A stretch of 64,000 nt of DNA from Streptomyces sp. NBC_00425 (GTDB lineage Bacteria; Actinomycetota; Actinomycetes; Streptomycetales; Streptomycetaceae). Where the stretch lies: NCBI RefSeq assembly GCF_036030735.1, contig NZ_CP107928.1, positions 3,534,001-3,598,000 of the forward strand. Direction: 5' to 3'. Within the stretch, counting starts at the first letter, position 1. Each line of letters opens with the position of its first letter. The notes under the pieces were generated by a model, which was not told the origin of the DNA, made no database searches, and worked only from the letters and a program-made list of their open reading frames with translations. Positions 23,414 through 33,640 of this stretch are shown here, piece after piece. Made by a program: the position numbers and the translations under genes.

Positions 23414-23986
23414 CTATCGGGGGGCGAGGGCTTTGAGCCAGGTGTCGACCGTGAAGGTGTCCGCCCACTGCGGGAACAGTTTTTCGGTGAGTACCCGGTG
23501 CACCTCGGGGTCGGTGTCGAGACAGGCGTCCGTGAGGACGGTCAGGCCGAAGTCCAGGTCGATGGCGCGCCACAGCGTGGACAGCACCACGGCGCTGGTG
23601 GCGATGCCGGTGAGGACCAGGCTGTCGATGTCACGGGCCCTGAGCACGAGGTCGAGGTCGCTGCCCGAGAACGCGCTCCCCCGTCTCTTCGTGACGACGA
23701 TGTCGCCCTGCCGGGGTGCCACGTCCTCGTGGATCTCGGTGCCCGGGGCGCCCTCGGTGAACAAGCCGGCCCGCACGGCGTTGGTCAGCACCTTGTTGCG
23801 GGGGCTGACGACCGGATCACCCGGCCGTAAGCCGACCACCACGTAGATCACGGGGATGCCTGCGGCCCGCGCCCCGTCGATGGCCCTGCGCAGACGCGGG
23901 AGATACCCCGAACCGTCGTCCGCTATGGCCACGACGTCCCGTTGGACGTCCATCACCAGAAGTGCACTCTTCGCCGCCACGGCCAT
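23414..23986 (-). CDS. Isochorismatase-family cysteine hydrolase homologue
   Basis: The protein has 190 residues. The fold is clear from ALLVMDVQRDVV (catalytic Asp), VVTKRRGSAFSGSDLD (catalytic Lys) and LVLTGIATSAVVLSTLWRAI. The position that carries the nucleophilic Cys in nicotinamidase-like members is Val/Ala here, as in a subgroup including true isochorismatases, so a Cys-dependent amidase activity is unlikely. ATG 23986 was chosen because similarity begins with MAVAAKSALLVMD. Substrate unknown; no siderophore or phenazine genes are nearby. Confidence 0.8.
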   Translation of the reverse strand: MAVAAKSALLVMDVQRDVVAIADDGSGYLPRLRRAIDGARAAGIPVIYVVVGLRPGDPVVSPRNKVLTNAVRAGLFTEGAPGTEIHEDVAPRQGDIVVTKRRGSAFSGSDLDLVLRARDIDSLVLTGIATSAVVLSTLWRAIDLDFGLTVLTDACLDTDPEVHRVLTEKLFPQWADTFTVDTWLKALAPR

Positions 23987-24087
23987 GCCCGCCGTCCCTT
24001 CTCCTGGGTGGAAACAGGAACGAGTCTGGTGGATCGACCGAGGGGCCGTGGCGGTTTCGGAATTCCGCCGGGGGACCGCCCCGGCGC

Positions 24088-24795
24088 TCAGGCTTTCCGT
24101 TCTCCAGGTGTGAACGGGCCGGTCACCGGAGCGACGCACTTGTCGACGACGGTCTGCTCACCGGCCGCCGAGCCGTCCAGGCAGAGCCGTCCGCCCTGGT
24201 CCCGCAGGTCGAGGAAGAAGTGCGTGGCCGCGCCGGACTGCTTGAGGTCGTGGATGCGCTCGTCGATGTAGCCGAGTTCGTTCAGGATCTTCCTGACCTC
24301 GGTGGGGGTGGGATCCGCCAGATCCCAGAGCGCGTGCGCGATGCGCTCTTCATGGAGGCTGCTCGCGCACCAGTCGCGGGCGTTCAACTCCACCTCCGGC
24401 CCCGCCGTGGGGGCCATCGGCTCGATCGGGTCGCTCGGCGGTGTCTCCCCGGGCGGCGGCGTCTCCCCTGCCGGCGCTGTCTGCGCCGGACCGGACGGCG
24501 GCGCCTCCGGCGGAGCGCTCGGGGGGCACTGCTGCGCGACCTTGTTGAGCATCTCCGTGAAGGCGACGCCGGAGGGTGATCCGGCGGTGTCGGCGCGGGC
24601 GCCTTGCGATCCCTGTGCCCCCTGCGCGCCTTGCGATCCCTGTGACCCCTGCGATCCCTGCGATCCGGCGGCGCCCGTCTTCTCGGTGCCGCAGGCGGTG
24701 AGTGCCAGCGCCGCGAGGGCCGCCGACGCGAGCGCTCGCCGCGTACGGCGGCGGAAGCGGGCGGTCGTACCGGTCGGTGCGGAGGTTCGTCTCAT
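24088..24795 (-). CDS. Lipoprotein with collagen-like GSQ repeats
   Basis: The protein has 235 residues. A twin-basic N-terminus (RRRTRRALASAALAALALTA, then C) ends in a lipobox (ALTAC). It is followed by tandem G-S/A-Q triplets (GSQGSQGSQGSQGAQGAQGS, about residues 44-66), a collagen-like Gly-X-Y tract. The C-terminal part has Cys residues in QQCPPS, DWCASS, RLCLDG and DKCVAP and an EVRKILNELGYIDERIHDLK helix. ATG 24795. It is probably exported and tethered to the membrane; function unknown. Confidence 0.78.
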   Translation of the reverse strand: MRRTSAPTGTTARFRRRTRRALASAALAALALTACGTEKTGAAGSQGSQGSQGSQGAQGAQGSQGARADTAGSPSGVAFTEMLNKVAQQCPPSAPPEAPPSGPAQTAPAGETPPPGETPPSDPIEPMAPTAGPEVELNARDWCASSLHEERIAHALWDLADPTPTEVRKILNELGYIDERIHDLKQSGAATHFFLDLRDQGGRLCLDGSAAGEQTVVDKCVAPVTGPFTPGERKA

Positions 24796-24913
24796 GCGCC
24801 AAGTCTGCGAGCGGGCCACGTCCACCACGTGAGCACGCGTACTCACTTGCGTGGGGGCACGCACTCAGACTTCGTCACACCGTGGACGCGACGTACACCC
24901 GGTCGCGCCCGGC

Positions 24914-27900
24914 TCACGATCCGACGCCCAGGCCGATGCGGGTCATGAGGCGGGTCAGCGCCGAACGGGACGGTACGTCGAGCTTGCGGTACACCGAGGA
25001 CAGGTGCGTTTCGACGGTGCGCCGGCTGAGGTGGAGCCGGGCGGCGATGTCCTGGTTGCTCAGGCCCTCCGCCAGGAGTCCGGCCACCTCGACCTCACGT
25101 GCCGTCAGCCCCGCCAGTTCCGCCGGGACCGCGGGCGCCTCGGGTATCGCCTCGGGGCGGATCAACTCGGCCAGGTCGACGAGCAGGCGGGCGCCGCCGC
25201 CTACGGCGATGCGGTGGGCGCGGTGCCACATGGCGGCGGCGCGTTCGCCCTGGCCGGTGCGCTGCACCAGGGGCGCCGCGCGGAGCAGGCAGTACGCCTC
25301 CCACAGGCGCTGGCCGCAGCGGGCGTACTCCTGGGCGGCCGCGTCGAGGAGGCGGACGGCCCGGTCCGTGTCGCCGCGGTGCTCGGCCAGCGACGCCTCG
25401 GCTCGCCGGGCGGCCGCGCGCTGGCCGCCGAGACCGAGCCGGCCGGCCTCGCGCGCGGCCTGTGCGGCCGAGCGTCGGGCCTGGTCGACGTCGCCCGTGG
25501 CGAGGGCGGCAGCGGTGAGCGTGTCGAGCTGGCCCGGACGGATCGACGGTTGCAGCAGGGGGAGTTCGCGGCCTCCGCCGGCCGTCATGATGGCTTCCTG
25601 AGCGCGGTGCGCGTCGCCGCTCACGAAGGTCGTGTGCCCGAGCATGCACCACGCCAGGGCGGGCCACCAGCCCTTGCTCCCGCTGGTCGCGGCGACGGCC
25701 TCCTCAGCGGTGGTCAGGGCGGTGACGTCCCCGAACGGTCGGCACAGCAGCAGCACGAGCGTCTTGATGGCGAGGGTGAACGCCAGGAGGTCGGAGCTGC
25801 CCGAGGCCCGCGCCGAGGTCTCCGCCTCCTCGGCAGCCTCCAGCGCGGACGGCAGGCGGCAGGTGGTGAGGTGCACGAAAGCCTTGCTCGTCAACAGGTG
25901 CGGCAGGACGTGGAGCCGGCCGCCGCGCCGGGCGATGTCGAGCCCTCGGGTGAAGTGCCGTTCGGCGTCCGGGTAGCGCTCCAGCAGGACTTCCGCCCAG
26001 GCCAGCCAACTCAACGACTCGCACAGGTCCGTGAGGCCGGGGTCGGTCAGCGCGTCCGTGAGCCGGGACGCGGCGTCGGTGTACCGGACGGCCGCTGCCG
26101 TCTCGCCCTCGTACGCCTCGCCCAGGGCGGCCAGCGCCAGGGCTGCCGCCTCACCCGCGCAGTCGTCGTCGGCTCGGGCGAGGGCGACTGCTTCCGCGAC
26201 GTCCGCGCGGGCCTCGGGGTAGGACGCCGTCAGCAGAGCGGACATGCCGAGGGCGAGCCGCAGGGAGACCGCCTGCCCGGAAGCGGGGCTCGGACGGCGG
26301 GACAGCTCGCGGCGCAGCAGAGCGGTGGCCTCCGGGGAGTGGCCGAGGTGCCGCTCCATCACGGCGCACCAGGCGACGGCCTCCGTGCGCAACGGGAGGA
26401 GGTCCTCGCCCGACGTCTCGATCAGGGCGTGCAGCAGATCGCGGCTCTCGCGCAGACTGCCGCTGACGCCGAGCGCCCGGGCACGCGCCAGGACGAGTTC
26501 GCCTCGCCGCAGGTCGTGCCCTGGCGTGTCCGGCAGGTGCGTGAGAACGACGTTCAGCAGGTGGGCGGCGGTGGCCGGCGCGGTCGACGCGCACTGGGCG
26601 GCGGACTCCTCCAGCACGGCGGCTGCCTCGGCGTCCCAGCCGGTCATCGACCGTTCGACGTGGTGGGCCTGCTCGGTGGCGGGAGCACCTCTGCGGGCCA
26701 GTGCCCGCGCGGCCCGACGATGAAGTTCGGCGCGCCGCGCCGGGGCGGTGTTCTCGTAGACAAGGGCCCGCACGAGCGGGTGGCGGAGCACCCATCGGCC
26801 GCCCGGCCCGGCGCGCAGCACGTCCCGCGCCGCCAGGGCCCTGAGCACCTCCTCGACCTCCTCCGCCCCCTCGACCTCCTCCCCCGCCGCTACCGCCTTC
26901 ACCGCCTTCACCGCCTTGGCTTCCCTCACCGCCTCCGCCTCGTTCGGCCTCTCCGCCTCCTTCGTCTCGGCCTTCGTCTCGGCCTTCTTCTCGGCCTTCT
27001 TCTCGGCCGCCGTCGCCTCCCGCTCCGTCGCCTCTTCGAGTGACGGGCCGATCGCCTCGGTCACCATGGCCGGGGTGGCATGAGCGCCGAGCGCCGCCAC
27101 CGCCTCGGCGACACGGCGTTGTGGCGCGGTCAGCGCGGTCAGCTCGTCGAGCAGCAGGACCGCGAGGCCGTTGGGGACTCCGACCGCGTCCGTCGCGTCG
27201 GGCCGGGTGAGGACGCTGTGCAGCCGGGCGCCGCCGCGGTATGCGTGCAGCAGCGCGAGCAGGTAGAAGGGGTTGCCGTCGCTGGCGGCGTACAGTTGCT
27301 TCGCCTCACGCCCGGGGACGTCGTAGGCCAACGTCCGGAGGGACTCCTCCTCGGGGAGCGGGCCCAGTGCGAGGTGCAGTACGTCTCCGCTGTCGGTGCC
27401 GCGCGCCAGGGCCGCGGTCAGGGACGTGGGGGTCTGCCGGGCCCGCCGTGCCACGACCAGGAGAACGCGTCCGCGGGCGGGGTGCCGGATCAGGTGATCC
27501 ACGAGTTCCCGCGACGCGGGGTCCGCCCAGTGCAGGTCGTCGATGGCAAGGACCACGCCTCGCCCGCCGAGGCGTGTGAGGAACGCGGTGATCGCACGAT
27601 GCAGGCCGAAGCGGGCGACGCCGCCCGGGCCGGACGTGTCTCCCGGCGCCGCTCGCCGGATGCCGTGCAGCAGCAGGTCCAGCTCGGGGAGCTCGGGATC
27701 GAGTCCGGGGTCGGCTGCGATGACGCCGGGGTCGACGTCGGCCAGCGCGTCGGTGAAGGCCTGGAAGGGGACGTGCTGTTCGTACTCCGTGGCGCGGCCG
27801 CGAAGGACCGTGAATCCGCCGCGCCGGGCCCGGGCGCAGACCTCGCCGAGCAACCTGCTCTTCCCGATGCCGGGCTCGCCGGCGATGTCGACGACCGCCG

Positions 27901-27979
27901 GTGCGTCGGGCAGGTCCGGTCCGGCCAACAGGGCTTCGAGCCGCGCGAGTTCGGATGTTCTGCCCACCAGTTGCGTCAC
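24914..27979 (-). CDS. LAL-type (large ATP-binding LuxR) transcriptional regulator
   Basis: This 1021-residue regulator has an N-terminal AAA/STAND ATPase (Walker A GEPGIGKSRLLGEV near residue 34; Walker B VVLAIDDLHWADP), a long TPR-like helical middle and a C-terminal LuxR helix-turn-helix (LTAREVEVAGLLAEGLSNQD; RRTVETHLSSVYRKL). LAL proteins activate secondary-metabolite or sugar-use genes after ATP and inducer binding. An odd insertion follows the ATPase domain (about residues 310-370): repeated EKKAEKKAETKAETKE and AKAVKAVKAV units, encoded by short tandem DNA repeats. GTG/ATG at 27979. It is flanked by unrelated genes, so the target is unknown. Confidence 0.9.
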   Translation of the reverse strand: MTQLVGRTSELARLEALLAGPDLPDAPAVVDIAGEPGIGKSRLLGEVCARARRGGFTVLRGRATEYEQHVPFQAFTDALADVDPGVIAADPGLDPELPELDLLLHGIRRAAPGDTSGPGGVARFGLHRAITAFLTRLGGRGVVLAIDDLHWADPASRELVDHLIRHPARGRVLLVVARRARQTPTSLTAALARGTDSGDVLHLALGPLPEEESLRTLAYDVPGREAKQLYAASDGNPFYLLALLHAYRGGARLHSVLTRPDATDAVGVPNGLAVLLLDELTALTAPQRRVAEAVAALGAHATPAMVTEAIGPSLEEATEREATAAEKKAEKKAETKAETKEAERPNEAEAVREAKAVKAVKAVAAGEEVEGAEEVEEVLRALAARDVLRAGPGGRWVLRHPLVRALVYENTAPARRAELHRRAARALARRGAPATEQAHHVERSMTGWDAEAAAVLEESAAQCASTAPATAAHLLNVVLTHLPDTPGHDLRRGELVLARARALGVSGSLRESRDLLHALIETSGEDLLPLRTEAVAWCAVMERHLGHSPEATALLRRELSRRPSPASGQAVSLRLALGMSALLTASYPEARADVAEAVALARADDDCAGEAAALALAALGEAYEGETAAAVRYTDAASRLTDALTDPGLTDLCESLSWLAWAEVLLERYPDAERHFTRGLDIARRGGRLHVLPHLLTSKAFVHLTTCRLPSALEAAEEAETSARASGSSDLLAFTLAIKTLVLLLCRPFGDVTALTTAEEAVAATSGSKGWWPALAWCMLGHTTFVSGDAHRAQEAIMTAGGGRELPLLQPSIRPGQLDTLTAAALATGDVDQARRSAAQAAREAGRLGLGGQRAAARRAEASLAEHRGDTDRAVRLLDAAAQEYARCGQRLWEAYCLLRAAPLVQRTGQGERAAAMWHRAHRIAVGGGARLLVDLAELIRPEAIPEAPAVPAELAGLTAREVEVAGLLAEGLSNQDIAARLHLSRRTVETHLSSVYRKLDVPSRSALTRLMTRIGLGVGS

Positions 27980-28115
27980 GCTCGCACACCCTGCCCGCCC
28001 GCTCGATCTCAGTTCCCCTCGACCATCCTAGAAGGGGCTACCGACACATATGGGGTGACATATATCGAGCTCGGCGTCGGCGGGGTTGGCGGGGTGTCCC
28101 GCGGGGCGGTGCCGC

Positions 28116-28820
<705 letters not shown>

Positions 28821-28935
28821 CCGTGCCCACCCCAGTCGTGACTGATCACCTGACCACGACACTAGCCGCACCGTGGCCACGAGCAGCGCCGTGGAACGTC
28901 GCCGTGGAGCGGCGGCGAGCGGTGACCGCCCCTCT

Positions 28936-28978
28936 CACCGGGGGCGCGTCGCAGCGGGCGGCGGCCGCGCCCCCGGTG
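28936..28978. terminator. Strong hairpin in the 28821-29195 spacer
   Basis: CACCGGGGGCGCG (28936-28948) is perfectly complementary to CGCGCCCCCGGTG (28966-28978), a 13-bp GC stem with a 17-nt loop. The spacer separates two divergently oriented genes, so this is either an insulating terminator or a regulatory hairpin. Nothing else is seen in the spacer apart from the promoter side of the RibD-like gene. Confidence 0.55.
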
Positions 28979-29195
28979 ACCTGCGGTGACGGGCGGTGAC
29001 GGGCGGGCCGGGTTTCGCCGGGTCGGGACGCGGCCCTTGTTCTATCGTGAGGTGACAGGGAGTGCCGGTGCGGTGTCCCGGCGCCGGACGGGCGAGGACC
29101 ACGAGGTGGCTGCCGTCGCGGCGATGAGTCCGGCCCGGCCCGCAGGTCTGCCTACCGACCGAGACACACGACTCATGACTCATCGGGAGCACGGC

Positions 29196-29846
29196 ATGGG
29201 CCTCATCGACATCGAGATGTTCGCATCACTGGACCTCGTCGCGCAGTCACCCGGCGGCCCGGACGAGGATCCGGAGGGGTTCCCGTACGGCGGCTGGCAG
29301 GCGCCGCTGTCGGACGAGGTCGCCGGAGCGCAGATCGTCGCCGCGTACGAGGGCACGGACGCCCTACTGCTGGGCCGGCGGACGTACGACGTCTTCGCCG
29401 CGTACTGGCCGCACCAGAAGGGCGGCGCGGACAACGAGATCGCCACGCTCTTCAACAGCGTCCCGAAGTACGTCGCCTCCCGCGGCACGCCCGACCTGTC
29501 GTGGGCGGGGTCGACGCACCTCGGCCCGGACCTGGCCGGCGCGGTGCGCGAGATCCGCGACCGGCACGAGCACGTGAAGGTCGTCGGGAGCATCGACCTG
29601 GTGCAGACGCTGCTGCGGGAGAGGCTCTTCGACCGTCTCGACCTCTGGGTGCACCCGATCGTGCTCGGCGTCGGGAAGAAGGTGTTCGACGGTGGCGCGG
29701 TGCCCATGAACGTCACCCTCCTCGAACCGCCGGCGACCAGTCCGAAGGGCACCGTGTACCTGCGCTACGGACTTGCTGACGGCACGCCCCGGACGGGGGA
29801 CATGAGCGCACCCGATCGCGGCCTCGGCCAGGACGACCGAAAGTGA
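29196..29846 (+). CDS. RibD C-terminal/dihydrofolate-reductase-like protein
   Basis: This 216-residue protein has a DHFR-like NADPH fold: IDIEMFASLDLVAQSPGG, GTDALLLGRRTYDVFAAYWP, VKVVGSIDLVQTLLRERLFD and VHPIVLGVGKKVFDGG. Proteins of this family are pterin or riboflavin-like reductases of unknown substrate, frequent in Streptomyces. ATG 29196 has GGGAG upstream and marks the start of similarity; the frame extends further but without support. It is convergent with the next gene. Confidence 0.85.
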   Translation: MGLIDIEMFASLDLVAQSPGGPDEDPEGFPYGGWQAPLSDEVAGAQIVAAYEGTDALLLGRRTYDVFAAYWPHQKGGADNEIATLFNSVPKYVASRGTPDLSWAGSTHLGPDLAGAVREIRDRHEHVKVVGSIDLVQTLLRERLFDRLDLWVHPIVLGVGKKVFDGGAVPMNVTLLEPPATSPKGTVYLRYGLADGTPRTGDMSAPDRGLGQDDRK

Positions 29847-29861
29847 CCGGCCGACGGGTTG

Positions 29862-30644
29862 TCAGTAGCGGTGGCCGGGCCAGTGGGGGGACGTCCAGCG
29901 GGCCTCGCCGGTGAGGGCGAGCAGCTGTATCCGGTGCTGCAGGTCCGCCGGTGCGCCCGAGGTGCGCAGTCGCGTCGCGGCGTGGCCCAGCAGCCAGCCG
30001 ACCAGTTCGGCGCGCAGTCCCTCCTCGTCGTGCTCGGGCCAGTGGACGTGCCACGGCAGGCTGTCTCCCAGGAGTGCGTACTCCCACTCCCCGGCCGCCT
30101 CGGCGAGACGTCGGTCGCTGAGGTTCCCGGGGTGCGTCTCCCAGTCGGCGAGCCAGGGGCGCAGCGTTCCGGACGCCTCGGCGCACATCGCGAAGACCTG
30201 GTGCGCCGGGACGGCCGCGTCCGGATCGGTGAGGCTCTGCACCCACCATGCGTGCAGGAACTCGCTCACGGCGCGGTTCTGTTCGTCGGACCACCGCTGC
30301 CAACGGCCGCGGGCGAAGGAGTAGCCGGCCTCTTCCAGCCCGGACAGGGGTCGCACACGGCCGGCGACGAGGGCCGTGGCGAACTGCGGCAGGATGCGGC
30401 GCAGCACGGCCGCGTGGTCGGTCCAGTCGAGGGCCTCCCAGCTCCGCCGCAGGAGGTCCGGCTCCAGTTCCACGTCCGGGGTCTTGAGAAGGGCGACCTC
30501 TTCCGCGCTGCCCCAGTGGCATGAGCAGTTGTGCTCGTCCGGATGTGCGGTCATGCCGTGGAAGACGTCGAAGAGGTCGTCCAGGGCGACGCCGAGGCGA
30601 CGGCGTGCGGCGAGATGCGGATGCGTGAGGTGCGTGGGGTGCAT
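29862..30644 (-). CDS. Conserved hypothetical protein
   Basis: This 260-residue, Trp-rich, mostly helical soluble protein includes DDLFDVFHGMTAHPDEHNCS, CHWGSAEEVALLKTPDVELE, LLRRSWEALDWTDHAAVLRR and FLHAWWVQSLTDPDAAVPAH. The CSCH cluster near residue 40 could bind metal. ATG 30644 is used; the longer frame upstream is low-complexity. Streptomyces paralogues with this SWEALDW pattern exist as far as I recall, but no function is known. Confidence 0.65.
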   Translation of the reverse strand: MHPTHLTHPHLAARRRLGVALDDLFDVFHGMTAHPDEHNCSCHWGSAEEVALLKTPDVELEPDLLRRSWEALDWTDHAAVLRRILPQFATALVAGRVRPLSGLEEAGYSFARGRWQRWSDEQNRAVSEFLHAWWVQSLTDPDAAVPAHQVFAMCAEASGTLRPWLADWETHPGNLSDRRLAEAAGEWEYALLGDSLPWHVHWPEHDEEGLRAELVGWLLGHAATRLRTSGAPADLQHRIQLLALTGEARWTSPHWPGHRY

Positions 30645-30933
30645 GAGGTGCCCGGCCTTCGAGGACTCCGGCCGGCCTGCGCCGGCCGAAGATCGCCACG
30701 CTACACGGCGAGGTGGGGTGAGGGGGGTGGGGTGGCGCATCGGCCGGTCCGCCACGTCGTGGCCGCGGTGCCCGTCCGGTGAGGAGGGTGAGGAGGGTGA
30801 GGAGACGATGAGGGTGGTCAACTGACGCGGTGTCGACATGGGAACGGCGGCGCGGGGCACTCGGGGACGCAAGACGAAAGCAAAGGAGCGCGTGGCCCGT
30901 TCGGTCCGTGCCACCGACAACCGGGAGTGTTCC

Positions 30934-31221
30934 ATGTCGAGTTACAGCAACTCTTCCACCGCGTCCTCCGGGTCACGCACCAACGGCCTGGCGATCGCGA
31001 GCCTCTGCTGCGGCATCGTCGGACTGTTCCTCCTGAACATCGTCCTCGGCCCGCTGGCCATCGTCTTCGGCGCCGTCGCACGGCGCCAGGCGGCGGTCAG
31101 GAACGGTGCCGGGATGGCGAAGGCCGGCATCGTCCTCGGTGTCGTCGACGTGGTCCTCTGGCTCGTGCTGCTGGCCGTCGCCGCCAGCAACGGCGGGTTC
31201 AGCTGGTACGTGGGCGGCTGA
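30934..31221 (+). CDS. DUF4190-type small membrane protein
   Basis: The protein has 95 residues. A Ser/Asn-rich N-terminus (MSSYSNSSTASSGSR) is followed by two membrane helices (LAIASLCCGIVGLFLLNIVL and AGIVLGVVDVVLWLVLLAVA) around the characteristic GAVARRQAAVRNGAGMAKAG loop of DUF4190. ATG 30934 has GGGAG upstream. A strong hairpin lies downstream. The family is widespread; its role is undefined. Confidence 0.8.
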   Translation: MSSYSNSSTASSGSRTNGLAIASLCCGIVGLFLLNIVLGPLAIVFGAVARRQAAVRNGAGMAKAGIVLGVVDVVLWLVLLAVAASNGGFSWYVGG

Positions 31222-31272
31222 CCCGACCCGCACGGACGCTCAGAACGGACGCGGAGGACGCACGCTGAGAGC

Positions 31273-31302
31273 GGGGTGCCCGGCCGGAGGGCCGGGCACC
31301 CC
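31273..31302 (+). terminator. Hairpin terminator after the DUF4190 gene
   Basis: GGGGTGCCCGGCC (31273-31285) pairs with GGCCGGGCACCCC (31290-31302) over 13 bp with a 4-nt loop. It is about 50 bp after the stop codon. Confidence 0.8.
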
Positions 31303-31454
31303 GTCGTCGTTTCCGTCGGCGGACCGCGGCCGCCGGGCCGTGTCGGCGAACCATGCGGCCGGTGTGCGCGTCTCAGGCTTTCGCAGGGGCGGCCGCCGGT
31401 GGTGCCGCGTGTTCTGGTTCACGGTGCGATGCGGCACCGTGCGGGAGGGTGGCC

Positions 31455-32285
31455 ATGGCGTTGGCGATGTGCCCGTTGTGCAGCGACGATGAGGACGTCG
31501 AGCTGGTACGCGGGCTCGAGGGCGGGCGTCGGCTCGTCCGGCACCGGTGCGGTTTCGAGTGGGAGCACGGCGCACTCGTCGAGCCGAGGAAGCAGCCTCC
31601 CCGCTCCTTCGTCGATCTCAAGGCGCGTTTCCCGAAGGCCGAGGACGTCGAGCCCGAGGTCCTGGAACGCGTCGGCCGGCTCAAGGCCCGCTACCTCGCC
31701 GCCCGACCGGGCTTCGATCCCGACGTGGCGGCCTACTGGGAGAAGTACCGGAGGATCTTCTCCCGTGAGGGGCTGTACGCGTGCGATCCGCGGGCCCTCA
31801 AGGACTTCGCGAACTCCGACGTCGGAGCGCGCCCCGGCAACCAGGCCACGTTCAACAGCGCGTGGAACGCCCTCGGCGACGACGCGGCCGCCGAGTCGAC
31901 CCGGCAGACCGTCGAGTACCTCCTGCACGGACCGGACGACGTCCCGCGCGAGGACCGGCTGGACCACCTGCTGAGCGGTGCGAAGCCGTTCGCCATGACG
32001 GGTTTCAAGGAGGCCCTGCTCACCAGGGTGCTCTGCGTGGTGGAGCCCGAGCGCTTTCTGTCGATCCTCAAGTACACGACGGAGGCAGGCGGCAAGCGCG
32101 AGATCGCGCGGATCGTCTACGGACTGGAGCTGCCCGCACCGGAGTCGGTGAACTGGACCCTCGGCCGGCTCGTCTTCTGGAGCAACGACCTTCTGCACAC
32201 CCTCGTCGGCGACGGGTTCGCCAACCAGCAGCACGCCGCCGCGTTCCTGTGGTGGGCGAAGGACCGGATGGACGAGCCCTCCTGA
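31455..32285 (+). CDS. Hypothetical protein with N-terminal zinc-ribbon-like motif
   Basis: This 276-residue soluble protein has an N-terminal CPLC ... HRC pattern (MALAMCPLCSDDEDVELVRG; RLVRHRC) resembling half a zinc ribbon. A larger helical domain follows (VLERVGRLKARYLAARPGFD; ATFNSAWNALGDDAAAES; FKEALLTRVLCVVEPERFLS; GGKREIARIVYGLELPAPES). The second half vaguely resembles DNA-binding N-domains of McrB-type proteins, a weak suggestion only. ATG 31455 follows a GGGAGGGTGG site. No partner genes are adjacent. Confidence 0.6.
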   Translation: MALAMCPLCSDDEDVELVRGLEGGRRLVRHRCGFEWEHGALVEPRKQPPRSFVDLKARFPKAEDVEPEVLERVGRLKARYLAARPGFDPDVAAYWEKYRRIFSREGLYACDPRALKDFANSDVGARPGNQATFNSAWNALGDDAAAESTRQTVEYLLHGPDDVPREDRLDHLLSGAKPFAMTGFKEALLTRVLCVVEPERFLSILKYTTEAGGKREIARIVYGLELPAPESVNWTLGRLVFWSNDLLHTLVGDGFANQQHAAAFLWWAKDRMDEPS

Positions 32286-32309
32286 GCCGACGGCCGCCCG
32301 CCGGGGGGC

Positions 32310-33392
32310 TCAGGCGGGGCGGGGCGGGGCGGTGGTGCTGTTGCGGACTCGCAGGTCGACCGGGATGAGCGTGAGAGAGGGCTCCGGCGGCCGCGAAGGC
32401 TGGGGCGGGCTGTCGATCCGGGCCAAGAGGACGCGCAGGGCGATGGTGCCGATGTCGGTGAAGTCGGTGCGGATCGTGGTCAGCGGGGGCAGGAAGTGGG
32501 CGGCTTCCGGGATGTCGTCGTAGCCGACCACGCTGACCTCCTCGGGGACGCGGCGTCCCGCCTCGTGGAGGGCGCGCAGAACGCCGAGGGCCATCTGGTC
32601 GTTCGAGACGAAGACCGCGGTCAGGCCGGGGTCCTTCGCCATTTCGCGGCCTCGGTCGTAGCCGGAGTCCGCGCTCCAGTCGCCGGTGAGGGGAGCGTGG
32701 ACCTCGGCTCCCGCCGCCTCGAGTGTGGCGCGCCAGCTGTCCGCCCGGCGGTCCGCCGACGTCCAGCCCGTCGGGCCGGCGAGGTGGCGGACCGTGGGGT
32801 GACCGAGGGAGAGCAGGTGTCGCGTCGCCTTGCGGGCGCCGGTGCGCGCGTCGGAGGTGACCATGGGGGTGCCGTCGCCGAGGTCGTTGTCCATGACGAC
32901 CAGGGGGGTGTCGAGGTGGGCCTCCGCGAGGGCGCGCGCCAACCGGACCTGGGGGGCGATCGCGATCACGCCGTCCGCGCCCTCCGCCGACAGCCGGTCG
33001 GCGGCCCGCACCACCGTGTCCCGGTCCGCGGTGTCCAGCGCGATCGAGCTCACCAGGTAGCCCGCCTCCTGAGCCGCGGTGTTGATCGCGGTCAGGGTCG
33101 AGGCGGGACCGTAGCGGGCCGCGTCGAAGGAGATCACGCCGAGCATGCGGGTGCGGCCGCTGGCGAGGGAGCGGGCGCTGCTGCTGGGGCGGTAGCCCAG
33201 CGTGCGCATCGCCGTCCGGACCGCCTCCCTCGTCTCGGCGCGGACGGCCGGGTGGTCGTTGAGCACCCGGGAGACCGTCTGTTTGGAGACACCCGCGAGT
33301 TTCGCGACGTCGTCCATCACCGGGCGGGCTCCGGCGAAGTTGCGTCTGCTGCGTCCCCTGGGCGCCGGGCCGTCGGCCGCGCTACCGGTCAT
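32310..33392 (-). CDS. LacI-family transcriptional repressor
   Basis: This 360-residue protein has the LacI DNA-binding head (MDDVAKLAGVSKQTVSRVLN, then HPAVRAETREAV) and hinge (YRPSSSARSLASG). The periplasmic-binding-like core includes VFVSNDQMALGVLRALHEAG and VSVVGYDDIPEAAHFLPPLT. ATG 33392 has AGGAAG upstream. It lies downstream of the GH35 and MFS genes on the same strand and very likely represses them through the 16-bp palindrome at 37069-37084. The sugar inducer is probably a galactoside (inference from the GH35 partner). Confidence 0.92.
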   Translation of the reverse strand: MTGSAADGPAPRGRSRRNFAGARPVMDDVAKLAGVSKQTVSRVLNDHPAVRAETREAVRTAMRTLGYRPSSSARSLASGRTRMLGVISFDAARYGPASTLTAINTAAQEAGYLVSSIALDTADRDTVVRAADRLSAEGADGVIAIAPQVRLARALAEAHLDTPLVVMDNDLGDGTPMVTSDARTGARKATRHLLSLGHPTVRHLAGPTGWTSADRRADSWRATLEAAGAEVHAPLTGDWSADSGYDRGREMAKDPGLTAVFVSNDQMALGVLRALHEAGRRVPEEVSVVGYDDIPEAAHFLPPLTTIRTDFTDIGTIALRVLLARIDSPPQPSRPPEPSLTLIPVDLRVRNSTTAPPRPA

Positions 33393-33640
33393 GGTGGGGG
33401 GCTTCTTCCTGTGGACTGGCCGGACAGGGCGGAGGAGCCCGTGCGCGGGCGGGGGTGGGGAGGGTTCCGCTCGCGGGGGCGGGCTTGTCCGGGCAGTCGC
33501 GCTGATCGTGCTGAACCGCCCGGCGGATCCACAGGATAGGCCGGGCGGCGAGCGGACGGACGGGTGGGCGGACGGTTGACGGTGCGGCCCGGGAGGCGGG
33601 ACGGGCCGGGGAGACGGTCCGGGCGGGGGTGCGGGGCGGG

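Noticed and set aside
24851..27043. 730-codon plus-strand frame
   Set aside because: It lies antisense to the LAL regulator and lacks any recognisable domain; it is kept open by third-position GC bias.
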